Source: Lacinutrix sp.
GTDB taxonomy: Bacteria > Bacteroidota > Bacteroidia > Flavobacteriales > Flavobacteriaceae
Assembly (NCBI RefSeq): GCF_029238095.1
Contig: NZ_JAQWGS010000025.1
Location: 62,001-126,000 of the forward strand
Length of the DNA stretch: 64,000 nt
Direction: 5' to 3'
Part shown: positions 26,601-35,323 of the stretch, in pieces
Numbering within the stretch: position 1 is the first letter of the stretch
Layout of the letters: every line of letters begins with the position of its first letter
Made by a program: the position numbers and the translations under genes
Notes under the pieces: model-generated
What the model was told of the DNA's origin: nothing
The model's database searches: none
The model's input: only the letters and a program-made list of their open reading frames with translations

Positions 26601-28526
26601 ATGAACAATAAAACTGTTCTTGGCTTACTATATATGTTAGCCTCAAGCTTTGCGTTTTCGCAAACTCAGGAAAATGAAGCAAAATCTTTTGATTTAGATG
26701 AAGTAATTCTGTCTGACTCGCGCTTCGAACTAAAAAGAGAAAATTCTGGTAAAACTGTAATTAAAATTACAGCTCAAGAATTAGAACAAAAATCGGGACA
26801 AACGGTTGCCGAAATTATTAACACTAAGTCTGGTATTACAATTAATGGTCAATATGGTCAAGCAGGAAACACTTTAAGTACCTTTGTGCGTGGTGGCCAA
26901 AACCGACAAATATTAGTACTTATAGATGGAATTGCGGTTAATGATCCTTCGCAAATTGAAAACAATTTTGATTTAAACTTATTAAGCTTAGATCAAATAG
27001 AATCTATAGAGATTTTAAAAGGCGCATCGAGTACATTATATGGAAATAGGGCATCTACTGCAGTTATAAATATTCAACTAAAAAAAGGAGGTGAAGAAAA
27101 AATTAGTGCTAATTTCTCTTCTTTTTTAGGAACAAATAATACTCAAAATGATTCTGATTTTGATATTAATAACTTTACTAATGCAGTTGGAGTTCAAGGA
27201 CGTATAGAGCAGTTTAACTATCAAGTTAATTTTAGTAATACATATACTGATGGTTTGTCTGCCATACGTTCAACTGATGGTCAGCCAGAAAACGAAAGTG
27301 ATGTGTTTTCTAAATATTCAACAAATACAAAGCTTAGTTATACTTTTAACGATGATTTTGAGCTTACAGGATATGCAAATTATGATAATTATAGAACAGG
27401 TTTTGATGGTGGTTTTACTCTAGCAGATGAAAACAATACCTCTAATAACAAACAATACCGTTTTGGCGTAGCACCCAAATACAAGTATACTAAAGGTAGT
27501 GTTAATGTAAATGCAGCTATAAATACTGTAGAACGTGAATTCGAATCTGATTTCCCTGCTCAATTTTATGCGCAATCTTTAGTAGTAGATGCTTTTAATA
27601 AATATAAATTTAGTAAAAACCTTTATACTGTTTTAGGTATTAATTATATAAAATCTGACATGAATACTATAGACGATTTTACAACTATTTCTGAACAAAC
27701 AGCAAACGATGAGAATCTAGATGTTTATGTAAATGCAACCTATTTATCAGATTTTGGATTGAATATTAATGGTGGTTTGCGTTTAAATAACCATAGCGAA
27801 TATGGTAGTAACATGGTTTATAATTTAAACCCAAGTTATGTGTTTAAATTTAAAGACAATTCTATTAAACTAATGAGTTCTTATAGCACAGCTTACATAA
27901 CACCATCTTTATATCAATTATTTGTACCAGGTTTTGGAAATGAAAATTTAGAGGCTCAAGAAGATAGAACATTAGAAGGTGGTTTTGAAGCTAAAGTGCT
28001 AAAGAATAAATTACGTTTTAGTGCACTTTATTTTAACAGATTACAAAAAAACGCAATTGATTTTATAATTTTAGACTTTACCACTTTTGAAAGCGAGTAC
28101 CAAAATATTGATGATGAATTTACAGTAAAAGGAGTAGAAGTAGAACTAACATATAAGCCAATAGAAGCTTTAGAGTTTAATGCTAACTATACGTTTACAG
28201 AAAGTAAAGATGCTTTACTATTTCGTGTACCAAAACAAAAAGTAAATGCAAGTATAGGTTACCAAATGTGTAATACAACGTTTATGTCTCTAGATTTTCA
28301 ATATACAGGAGACAGAAAAGCTGCTGCTTTCGAACCAGACTTTATTAACAGAAGAACTTTAGAATCTTTTAGCTTAATCAACTTTAATATTAACCACAAA
28401 GTATTAGATAACAAATTGCAGTTATTTGCTGGAGTTAGTAACCTTTTAGATGAAGATTATGAAGAAGTGTTTAGATTCTCTACTAGAGGAAGAAACTATC
28501 GTTTTGGATTTAAATTAAGTTTGTAA
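26601..28526 (+). CDS. btuB: TonB-dependent outer membrane receptor, BtuB-like
   Basis: 641 residues. A signal peptide (about 1-20, ending FAFSQ) is followed by a TonB-box-like segment LDEVILSDSR, a plug domain (about 45-150, with GQTVAEIINTKSG and ILKGASSTLYGN) and a 22-strand-type barrel ending in the aromatic YRFGFKLSL. The direct cobalamin riboswitch upstream and the divergent BtuF/C/D-like operon make corrinoid uptake the best assignment. Length and motifs match BtuB rather than SusC. Energy would come from TonB-ExbBD encoded elsewhere. Confidence 0.9.
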   Translation: MNNKTVLGLLYMLASSFAFSQTQENEAKSFDLDEVILSDSRFELKRENSGKTVIKITAQELEQKSGQTVAEIINTKSGITINGQYGQAGNTLSTFVRGGQNRQILVLIDGIAVNDPSQIENNFDLNLLSLDQIESIEILKGASSTLYGNRASTAVINIQLKKGGEEKISANFSSFLGTNNTQNDSDFDINNFTNAVGVQGRIEQFNYQVNFSNTYTDGLSAIRSTDGQPENESDVFSKYSTNTKLSYTFNDDFELTGYANYDNYRTGFDGGFTLADENNTSNNKQYRFGVAPKYKYTKGSVNVNAAINTVEREFESDFPAQFYAQSLVVDAFNKYKFSKNLYTVLGINYIKSDMNTIDDFTTISEQTANDENLDVYVNATYLSDFGLNINGGLRLNNHSEYGSNMVYNLNPSYVFKFKDNSIKLMSSYSTAYITPSLYQLFVPGFGNENLEAQEDRTLEGGFEAKVLKNKLRFSALYFNRLQKNAIDFIILDFTTFESEYQNIDDEFTVKGVEVELTYKPIEALEFNANYTFTESKDALLFRVPKQKVNASIGYQMCNTTFMSLDFQYTGDRKAAAFEPDFINRRTLESFSLINFNINHKVLDNKLQLFAGVSNLLDEDYEEVFRFSTRGRNYRFGFKLSL

Positions 28527-28554
28527 TTTTTATAAAGTAATTAAACCATAAATT

Positions 28555-28587
28555 AAAAGAGCCTACATATTGTAGGCTCTTTTTTTA
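28555..28587. terminator. bidirectional intrinsic terminator
   Basis: A 13-bp stem (AAAAGAGCCTACA pairing TGTAGGCTCTTTT) with TAT loop lies between the convergent receptor and S41 peptidase genes. Confidence 0.85.
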
Positions 28588-30000
28588 TCGTTCTATATAC
28601 ATTTCTTTGCTATGTGGTAATAAATCGTTGCTATCAAATAAAGAAACAGCTTTCTTACTTTCTTGAATATTAGGCATGCGATTAGTTGCAGCAATATGTG
28701 CTAACGCTTCAGCTAAAAGCGGTTCGTTTTCATCACCTAAAACTCCAAAATTATTTATTTGCTCTTCAATTTCTATAAAAGGCGTTAAGCCTTGAGCAGG
28801 AACTTGAGAATCGTTTTTATTTACAGTAATAGCAACAAGAGGTTGCATGGCATATGTATGACGAGGATCTGCCTCAGTTCTTGTAAAGTTAGGTGAATCG
28901 TAAAGTGTAATTGACGCTTGAGATTTTCCAACAGTTAAAGTGCCTACATGTAAAACCTCTATATAAGCATCTAAACTGTTTATAAGCATTTCGCTAGCAG
29001 ATGCCGAAGCTCCTGTGGCTATTACATAAACTTTATTAAGGTTTAAGATATTAAGTACATCTCCACTACTATTACTAACAAAAGTGTAATCAAAATTATT
29101 GCTTTGTTGTATGCTGTTGTAATTTAGTTTTGCAAAAACTTGACCAGAAAATTGTCCTGTAATTAAACTACCCAATAAGGTAGCAGAGTTTACAGAACCT
29201 CCCGGATTATAGCGTAAATCTACAACTAAGTGTTGTACATTATTTGCTTTAAACTCCGCAAAAGCCGTATTTAAAGCAGAATCAAAATTACCTACAAAGC
29301 CATTATACATTAGATAACCAACATTTTCACCTTCAACTTGCAGTATTTCTGTTTTAAAAACTGGATTTTCTACATACTGTATAGCAGAAAGTTCTATTGT
29401 ATTAGCAGTCGCATCTATACTATCGTCGTCTATGGTAGAGGTTCCATTGTTATTATATTCGGCAAGATTTAAAGTTAAATTATCTTGGCTCAGTAAGCTT
29501 CTCCAATTATTTACTGTTAATTGTACACCATTTACTGCATTAAACAAATCACCACGTTGTAATCCGTTAGTTTCTGCACTTGTATTAGGTAATATAAAGC
29601 GAACTATTCCATACAACTCATTACCACCTGGAACATAACGCTCTAATCCAAACTCCATACCGTTAGATTTTGTAATACCATCAAACTGTTGTTCAAGTGC
29701 AATATAATCGTCTACTATCCAGCTAAATTTATCAGTATTTTGCCTGTCGTAAATTAAGCTTTCAAAAAGTGCTTCAGGAGAATCAAAACCATTTAAATAA
29801 TTATTAAATGTTGTACTATTAGCTTTATCTTCAATTAAATCGTCCACTAAATCTCTATATAAATAATAGGAATCCATACCACGATATACAAAATTATTAA
29901 TTTCAAGAGTATTAATTGGGTTATCATCTTTATCTTCAAAACAGCTAGTAAAAAATAAAGAAAATAGTGTAGTTGCAAGCAGTAACTTGTAGGTTTTCAT
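28585..30000 (-). CDS. S41 family peptidase, lipoprotein
   Basis: 471 residues from the ATG at 30000; the frame runs 35 codons further upstream but only the internal ATG gives a signal peptide, with lipobox FFTSC. A PDZ-like region is at about 105-200 (PNTSAETNGLQRGDLFNAVNG) and the tail-specific protease core at about 250-440. The catalytic serine lies in ATGASASASEM near residue 335, with a partner motif LRYNPGGSV upstream. It is a periplasmic or outer-membrane-facing processing protease. It is divergent from an ECF sigma operon 115 bp away, which may indicate shared regulation. Confidence 0.87.
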   Translation of the reverse strand: MKTYKLLLATTLFSLFFTSCFEDKDDNPINTLEINNFVYRGMDSYYLYRDLVDDLIEDKANSTTFNNYLNGFDSPEALFESLIYDRQNTDKFSWIVDDYIALEQQFDGITKSNGMEFGLERYVPGGNELYGIVRFILPNTSAETNGLQRGDLFNAVNGVQLTVNNWRSLLSQDNLTLNLAEYNNNGTSTIDDDSIDATANTIELSAIQYVENPVFKTEILQVEGENVGYLMYNGFVGNFDSALNTAFAEFKANNVQHLVVDLRYNPGGSVNSATLLGSLITGQFSGQVFAKLNYNSIQQSNNFDYTFVSNSSGDVLNILNLNKVYVIATGASASASEMLINSLDAYIEVLHVGTLTVGKSQASITLYDSPNFTRTEADPRHTYAMQPLVAITVNKNDSQVPAQGLTPFIEIEEQINNFGVLGDENEPLLAEALAHIAATNRMPNIQESKKAVSLFDSNDLLPHSKEMYIER

Positions 30001-30114
30001 AATATATAATGTTTTCTTTTTCAGCTTAAAAGTACTTAATTTAAAATTAAATTTAAATGTTTTGTAACAAAATAGAAAGACGTTCGTCGTAATAACATAA
30101 ACCAACCAATTTAA

Positions 30115-30624
30115 ATGACACCATTAGAATTTCTAAATATTGTATCTCCTTTTAAGGATAAAGTCTTTAGGCTAGCAAAAAGATTGCTAGTATCTCGAGA
30201 AGAGGCTGAAGATGCAACACAAGAAGTTTTAATTAAACTTTGGAATAATAAAACAAAGATTAAAGATTATAAAAATGTAGAAGCTTTTTCTATGACGATG
30301 ACAAAGAATTTTTGTTTCGATAAATTAAAGTCTAAACAAGCACAAAATTTAAAAATTGTGCATAATAATTATCAAGACCATAGTGTTTCGCTTCAAAAAG
30401 AAGTAGAATTAAACGATAGTATTGATTGGGTTGGTAAAATAATGGAAGCGTTACCAGAACAACAAAAAATGGTAATACAATTACGAGATGTAGAGCAATA
30501 CGATTTTAAAGAAATAGCTAAAATGCTTGATATGAATGAAACTGCAATACGTGTAGCTTTATCAAGAGCAAGAAAAACAATAAGAGAAAAATTAACTAAT
30601 ACACATAATTATGGTATTAAATAA
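30115..30624 (+). CDS. ECF-type RNA polymerase sigma factor
   Basis: 169 residues with region 2 (about 12-80, EEAEDATQEVLIKLWNNKTKI) and region 4 (about 108-160, LPEQQKMVIQLRDVEQYDFKEIAKML) and no region 3. It heads a four-gene operon: sigma, single-pass anti-sigma-like protein (14-bp overlap) and two DUF4252 proteins. The DUF4252 combination is recurrent in flavobacteria. Confidence 0.92.
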   Translation: MTPLEFLNIVSPFKDKVFRLAKRLLVSREEAEDATQEVLIKLWNNKTKIKDYKNVEAFSMTMTKNFCFDKLKSKQAQNLKIVHNNYQDHSVSLQKEVELNDSIDWVGKIMEALPEQQKMVIQLRDVEQYDFKEIAKMLDMNETAIRVALSRARKTIREKLTNTHNYGIK

Positions 30625-31084
30625 TATAGAAAATTTACTAGAAAAGTACGAAAACGGTGAAACATCACTACAAGAAGAGCAACAGTTAAAAGACTATTTT
30701 TCGCAAGACACTGTTGCGCCACATCTAGAAATGTATAAACCAATGTTTACCTATTTTTTGATAAACCAACAAAAACAGTTTACTAAACAACTACCACTAA
30801 AAACGAAAAAGCGATTTAACTACAAGTGGTTATCTGTTGCAGCAGTTGCGGTTCTTATGGTATCTGTTTTTATTACTAAACCTTTTAGTACAGGAGAACC
30901 AACATTTACAGATCAAGAGATAATTGAAATTAACAACGCCAAAGAAGCTTTAGCAATTATGTCTAAACACCTTAACCAAGGTACAACACAAGTAGGTTAT
31001 TTAGATGCCATTAATAAAGCTGGCACACAAATTGACTATTTAAAAGAAGTAATCAATCCTATGGATCGCATACTAAAAAGGTAG
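30611..31084 (+). CDS. probable anti-sigma factor, single-pass membrane protein
   Basis: 157 residues. The N-terminal cytoplasmic part (LLEKYENGETSLQEEQQLKDYF) resembles the helical N terminus of FecR-like and other anti-sigma proteins of Bacteroidota. One membrane helix lies at about 72-90, then a periplasmic helical tail. The start overlaps the sigma gene by 14 bp, implying coupled translation. No zinc-binding anti-sigma motif is visible. Confidence 0.65.
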   Translation: MVLNNIENLLEKYENGETSLQEEQQLKDYFSQDTVAPHLEMYKPMFTYFLINQQKQFTKQLPLKTKKRFNYKWLSVAAVAVLMVSVFITKPFSTGEPTFTDQEIIEINNAKEALAIMSKHLNQGTTQVGYLDAINKAGTQIDYLKEVINPMDRILKR

Positions 31085-31226
31085 TATAGTTTACTTGAAA
31101 CTAGCGCAAAATAAATTTAAACACTAAAAACAAATTTTAAACGCAAACTCAATAATCTAACTACAACACATTAAAATGAACACTTTAAAAACGAAAAAAA
31201 TGAACACAATAAATAAATTAAACACA

Positions 31227-31796
31227 ATGAAAAAGACCCTAATTGCATTTGCTTTTGCAATAGTATTAATGCCATTAACAGCAATGGCTCAAAGCGATAT
31301 TTTTGAAAAATATAGCGCAAATGATAATGTATCATACGCTTCTATTAAGCCTAAAATGTTTCAAATGTTAGCAAAGATTAATGTAGACACAGATGATGCC
31401 GATGCTGAAGATTTTATAAAAATGGTAAAAAGTATTACTAGCTTTAAAACTCTAGCGACAGAAAATAAAACCATTTCAAGCGATATGGCTAAATGGGTAA
31501 ACTCTCGATCAAGTGCTTTAGAAGAATTAATGGAAATTAAAGACAATGGTATGGTGGTGAAATTTTATGTTAAAGAAGGTAAAAACGAAGACCATATAGC
31601 AGAACTATTAATGTTTGTTAATGGCTTAGATGCTGTATTAAAAGATTCAGACATCACTATTAACGGAAAGAAAAGAGGTATGGAATCTGTGTTAGTTTCT
31701 TTTGTAGGCGATATAGATTTAAACCTAATTTCTAAACTTGTTAACGCATTTGATTTACCAGGTGGAAAAGAATTAGACAAGAAAAGTAAAAAATAA
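31227..31796 (+). CDS. DUF4252 protein, exported
   Basis: 189 residues from the ATG at 31227, which gives a clean signal peptide (KKTLIAFAFAIVLMP...AMAQ); 17 upstream codons with repeated MNT..K segments look like leader. The mature protein is a DUF4252 domain of alternating helices and strands (VKSITSFKTLATEN, ELLMFVNGLDAVLKD). It is a periplasmic or surface protein of unknown role, third in the sigma operon. It has a lipoprotein paralogue immediately downstream. Confidence 0.8.
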   Translation: MKKTLIAFAFAIVLMPLTAMAQSDIFEKYSANDNVSYASIKPKMFQMLAKINVDTDDADAEDFIKMVKSITSFKTLATENKTISSDMAKWVNSRSSALEELMEIKDNGMVVKFYVKEGKNEDHIAELLMFVNGLDAVLKDSDITINGKKRGMESVLVSFVGDIDLNLISKLVNAFDLPGGKELDKKSKK

Positions 31797-31826
31797 AAAA
31801 TCACTAAACTCATCAATCCTATCACT

Positions 31827-32372
31827 ATGAAATCATTTATAAAAACCATTTGTTTTAGCTTTTTGTTTGCACTTGCTTTTGTGAGTTGTAAAGATGAAAA
31901 TTCTATACAAAACTACTTTGTAGATCATCAAGATAAACCAGAATTTTTAACTATAGATTTCGCTCCAGATATGTTTGACCTCTCTGAAGTTGAGTTTAGC
32001 GAAGACCAGAAAAATATTTATAATTCCTTTGAGAAGGTTAACGTACTTGCTTACAAAGTTACAGGTGATAATAAAGAAAATTATGACGCTGAGTTAAATA
32101 AAGCAGTAACCATCTTTAAAAATGATAAGTATGACGAGTTAATGGAGTTTAGCGATAATGGCTTGAAATTTAGAGCTAATACCATGGGAGCAGAAGATAG
32201 TGTCGATGAATTTTTAGTATTGGCAAGCTCTAGCGATTTAGGATTTGCTATAATTAGAGTTATAGGAGACAATATGCAACCAGAAAAATTATATCAATTA
32301 ATTTCTGAAATGCAAAAATCAGATGTAGATGGCAATCAACTTCAAAAAGTTATGGACTATTTTAGAGAGTAA
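31827..32372 (+). CDS. DUF4252 lipoprotein
   Basis: 181 residues. A lipoprotein signal with lipobox FVSC ends near residue 22. The mature region is again a DUF4252 domain (FEKVNVLAYKVTGDN, FLVLASSSDLGFAIIRVIGDN), so this operon carries a soluble and a lipid-anchored paralogue. They are separated by 30 bp and followed by a terminator. Function unknown; a role in the stress sensed by the neighbouring sigma factor is an inference. Confidence 0.8.
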   Translation: MKSFIKTICFSFLFALAFVSCKDENSIQNYFVDHQDKPEFLTIDFAPDMFDLSEVEFSEDQKNIYNSFEKVNVLAYKVTGDNKENYDAELNKAVTIFKNDKYDELMEFSDNGLKFRANTMGAEDSVDEFLVLASSSDLGFAIIRVIGDNMQPEKLYQLISEMQKSDVDGNQLQKVMDYFRE

Positions 32373-32393
32373 TTTATAGCTTATATTTAAATA

Positions 32394-32424
32394 AAAAAGG
32401 CTTATCGAGAGATAAGCCTTTTGT
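32394..32424. terminator. intrinsic terminator after the DUF4252 operon
   Basis: AAAAAGGCTTATC pairs GATAAGCCTTTT around a GAGA loop; convergent with the small membrane protein gene. Confidence 0.8.
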
Positions 32425-32445
32425 TATTTTAAACGTATTTCTTGT

Positions 32446-32628
32446 TTAAGAGTCTTCGGTCTTTTCTTTGTTGTTTGTAACTATTACTAAGTTAACTAAA
32501 ATTAAACAAAACAGGCATCCTAATACAATTTTTACAATCAGGTAATCCAGTAGGTTATTTAAGCCAGCTAAAAAAAATAGACCAGTTAAAATACCAATTA
32601 GATAAAGCGATTGTCTGTCTGTAAACAT
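32446..32628 (-). CDS. 60-residue membrane protein downstream of purB
   Basis: Two hydrophobic helices (about 8-28 and 30-50) connected by a short loop, with a polar, charged C-terminal tail. It begins 1 bp after the purB stop codon, so it is part of the same transcript. No family is recognised and its function is unknown. Small two-helix proteins of this kind are frequent in flavobacterial operons. Confidence 0.6.
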   Translation of the reverse strand: MFTDRQSLYLIGILTGLFFLAGLNNLLDYLIVKIVLGCLFCLILVNLVIVTNNKEKTEDS

Positions 32629-32629
32629 A

Positions 32630-33973
32630 TTATATTCCTGTATAATTACTAGGTGAAATGGCTTTTAATTCTGCTTTAATAGTATCGCTTACTTCTAAAG
32701 TGTCTATAAAATTAGAAATAGAAGATTGAGTTATAGCTTCGTTAGTTCTTGTTAAACCTTTTAAAGCTTCATAAGGATTTGGGTAGGCTTCACGACGTAA
32801 AATAGTTTGTATTGCCTCAGCAACTACAGCCCAATTGTTTTCTAAATCTTGAGCAAATCTTGGTTCGTTTAATAATAATTTATTCAACCCTTTTAAAGTC
32901 GATTGAAAACCAATAAGTGTATGTCCAAAAGGCACACCAACATTTCGCAACACAGTACTATCTGTTAAATCACGTTGTAAACGTGAGATAGGTAATTTTG
33001 CAGATAAATGCTCGAAAATAGCATTAGCTATGCCTAAATTACCTTCAGAGTTTTCAAAATCTATTGGATTTACTTTATGTGGCATTGCGCTACTGCCTAC
33101 TTCTCCAGCTTTAATTTTCTGTTTAAAGTAGTCCATAGAAACATAGGTCCAGATATCACGATCTAAATCTACAATAATAGTATTTATTCGTTTTAAACCA
33201 TCGAACAAAGCAGCCATGTGGTCGTAATGTTCAATTTGTGTTGTTGGAAAAGAATGTTGTAAACCTAATTTTTCTTGAACAAAAGTTCCACCAAAAGCTT
33301 TCCAGTCTATGTTTGGGTAAGCCACTTTATGAGCATTAAAATTACCAGTTGCGCCACCAAATTTAGCAGCACTAGGTATGTCGTTTAGTAAATTAAATTG
33401 CTCTTTTAAACGTACAACAAATACTTCAATCTCTTTACCCAAACGCGTAGGAGATGCAGGCTGACCGTGAGTTCTTGCTAGCATTGGTATTGCAGCCCAA
33501 TCGTTAGATAGTTCTTCAAGACGCTTTACTAATTCGAAGTAACGTGGTACGTAAACAGCGTTCATTGCTTCCTTAATACTTAACGGAATGGCTGTGTTGT
33601 TGATGTCTTGAGAAGTTAATCCAAAATGGATAAATTCTTTAAACTCAGATAAACCTAAAGCATCAAATTGTTCTTTAATAAAATATTCAACGGCTTTAAC
33701 ATCATGATTTGTAACACTTTCAATTTTTTTTATGGCTAGTGCATCTTCTGTCGAAAAGTTTTTATAAATAGCTCTTAAATCTTCAAAACTACTAGAGTCT
33801 ACAGCTTTAAGTTGAGGTAAAGGAATTTCGCATAGCGCAATAAAATATTCAATTTCTACTAAAACACGATATTTAATTAGTGCTTCTTCAGAAAAATAAT
33901 TGCCTAAAACTTCAATTTTATTTCTATAGCGACCATCTATAGGTGAAATCGCGTTTAATACAGATAATGACAT
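32630..33973 (-). CDS. purB: adenylosuccinate lyase
   Basis: 447 residues, matching the E. coli-type enzyme length. The fumarase/aspartase superfamily signature GSSAMPHKVNP is at about 292-302, and the ARTHGQPASP and LTSQDINNTA motifs contribute active-site His and Thr/Ser. It catalyses two fumarate-releasing steps of purine synthesis (SAICAR to AICAR and adenylosuccinate to AMP). The neighbour at 34128 lies upstream on the same strand, separated by a heptamer array. Confidence 0.96.
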   Translation of the reverse strand: MSLSVLNAISPIDGRYRNKIEVLGNYFSEEALIKYRVLVEIEYFIALCEIPLPQLKAVDSSSFEDLRAIYKNFSTEDALAIKKIESVTNHDVKAVEYFIKEQFDALGLSEFKEFIHFGLTSQDINNTAIPLSIKEAMNAVYVPRYFELVKRLEELSNDWAAIPMLARTHGQPASPTRLGKEIEVFVVRLKEQFNLLNDIPSAAKFGGATGNFNAHKVAYPNIDWKAFGGTFVQEKLGLQHSFPTTQIEHYDHMAALFDGLKRINTIIVDLDRDIWTYVSMDYFKQKIKAGEVGSSAMPHKVNPIDFENSEGNLGIANAIFEHLSAKLPISRLQRDLTDSTVLRNVGVPFGHTLIGFQSTLKGLNKLLLNEPRFAQDLENNWAVVAEAIQTILRREAYPNPYEALKGLTRTNEAITQSSISNFIDTLEVSDTIKAELKAISPSNYTGI

Positions 33974-34029
33974 AGATTTGTGTTGTTTATTTCAACATTT
34001 TCAAAGGTGCAAAGATAATTAACAAAGTG

Positions 34030-34057
34030 AAAAGTTAGGAGTTAAGAGTTAAAAGTT
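34030..34057 (-). repeat. degenerate 7-bp repeats in the purB leader
   Basis: Four heptads on the purB sense strand read AACTTTT, AACTCTT, AACTCCT, AACTTTT, related to the AACTTAT array before the GlmU-like gene. Confidence 0.7.
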
Positions 34058-34069
34058 TTAATTAGTTTT

Positions 34070-34132
34070 CACCATTCACCATTCACCATTCACCATTCAC
34101 CATTCACCATTCACCATTCACTATTCACTATT
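34070..34132 (-). repeat. 7-bp tandem array (AATGGTG/AATAGTG)
   Basis: Nine contiguous heptamers, on the sense strand two AATAGTG then seven AATGGTG. The array begins on the TAG stop codon of the gene at 34128 and extends toward purB. Unit junctions contain TGA, so all frames are closed repeatedly. Confidence 0.92.
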
Positions 34133-34691
34133 TTCTAATCTTTTTCAAAATATGCCTAGCTCTTGCCTTAAATCCGGAGCTTTGCATTTGGTAATCGCGT
34201 TCTAATATTATTTTTAATTCAGGATGTATCCATTTGTGATCACTTCCTAAAAGAAATAAAGTATTCATGGCGTAGGCTTTAGGCGCAATCTTCTCATCAT
34301 TAATCATCCAATCAAAACAAGATTCTATAATTCGTTTTTGATGTACTGTATTCAGTGCGTGTTTTATAGCACTATCTTGTTTGCTGTAATACGCTTTTAT
34401 TAAGTATTCGCAAACTTTTGCAACAGGTCTCACTGCAGAGTCCAAATGTACAGTATTCATTTTTTCGGTAAAACAATCTAAATATGGAATAATGGTATTT
34501 AGGTTTTCGCCACACATAAACTCGAATACCCAAGCAGCTCTTGGAGAAATCTTATCGTCAACCATAAATAGGATCTCCAGTAGTTTTGGGATTAAATTTG
34601 GATTATTAATAACTAGATTGGCATAGTATAATCGTTTCTCTCTAGAATGATTAACATAATTTAATTCTTGATATAAAGCTTCAGTAGTCAA
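34128..34691 (-). CDS. helical HEAT-like protein upstream of purB
   Basis: 187 residues, without signal peptide or membrane helix, made of paired amphipathic helices (IPKLLEILFMVDDKISPRAAWVFEFM and similar) that resemble HEAT-like repeats. Homologues beside purB are sometimes mislabelled 'adenylosuccinate lyase'; no lyase motif is present here. A role in protein interaction is the most that can be said. Its TAG stop is the first element of the heptamer array. Confidence 0.6.
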   Translation of the reverse strand: MTTEALYQELNYVNHSREKRLYYANLVINNPNLIPKLLEILFMVDDKISPRAAWVFEFMCGENLNTIIPYLDCFTEKMNTVHLDSAVRPVAKVCEYLIKAYYSKQDSAIKHALNTVHQKRIIESCFDWMINDEKIAPKAYAMNTLFLLGSDHKWIHPELKIILERDYQMQSSGFKARARHILKKIRK

Positions 34692-34798
34692 ATGAAATTA
34701 TTATTTTTAGACTCTAAAATTAATAAAAATGAACTGCGCACACTAATAAGTGTCTCATCAAAATAAAACATCATTAAATAACTAATTCCTAATAACTT

Positions 34799-35272
34799 AT
34801 GAAAATTTTAAAAAAAATACTGTTGCTTTTATTAATTGTATTTGTGGTTGCTCAATTCTTTGGGCCAGAAAAAAATGAAGGCTCTATAGAGTCTATAGTA
34901 GCATTTTATGAAGATACTAAACCGCCAGAAAACGTAAAAGCAATATTAACAGAATCTTGTTTCGATTGCCATAGTAGTTCGACACGATATCCATGGTACA
35001 GTAATATAACACCTGTAAATTATTGGATGGCAGACCATGTTAAGCATGGAACAAAACATTTTAATGTATCTACATGGGAAAATAGTTCTATTAAACGTAA
35101 AGACCATAAAATGGAAGAGTTAATTGAGATGGTTGAGGAAAAAGAAATGCCTTTACAATCTTACACTTGGACGCATACCGAAGCTAAATTAAGCGATGCT
35201 CAAATTCAAGATGTATTAACTTGGGCAAAGCAAGTTAGAGCCATATATGCACTAGCACCTAAACCAGAATAA
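34799..35272 (+). CDS. heme-binding domain protein (single CxxCH)
   Basis: 157 residues. An N-terminal hydrophobic segment (about 6-21) anchors or exports the protein. CFDCH at 54-58 is a c-type heme attachment motif, followed by SSSTRYPWYSNITPVNYW, the hallmark of the Bacteroidota haem-binding domain family. Distal methionine candidates lie in EKEMPLQSY. It is probably a periplasmic monoheme cytochrome-like protein of unknown partner. It is divergent from the helical protein at 34128 and 51 bp before a glycosyltransferase. Confidence 0.85.
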   Translation: MKILKKILLLLLIVFVVAQFFGPEKNEGSIESIVAFYEDTKPPENVKAILTESCFDCHSSSTRYPWYSNITPVNYWMADHVKHGTKHFNVSTWENSSIKRKDHKMEELIEMVEEKEMPLQSYTWTHTEAKLSDAQIQDVLTWAKQVRAIYALAPKPE

Positions 35273-35323
35273 TTTTTTACATAAAATTACGTTACTTTAA
35301 TAATACGTTTTAGATTTCTAAAA

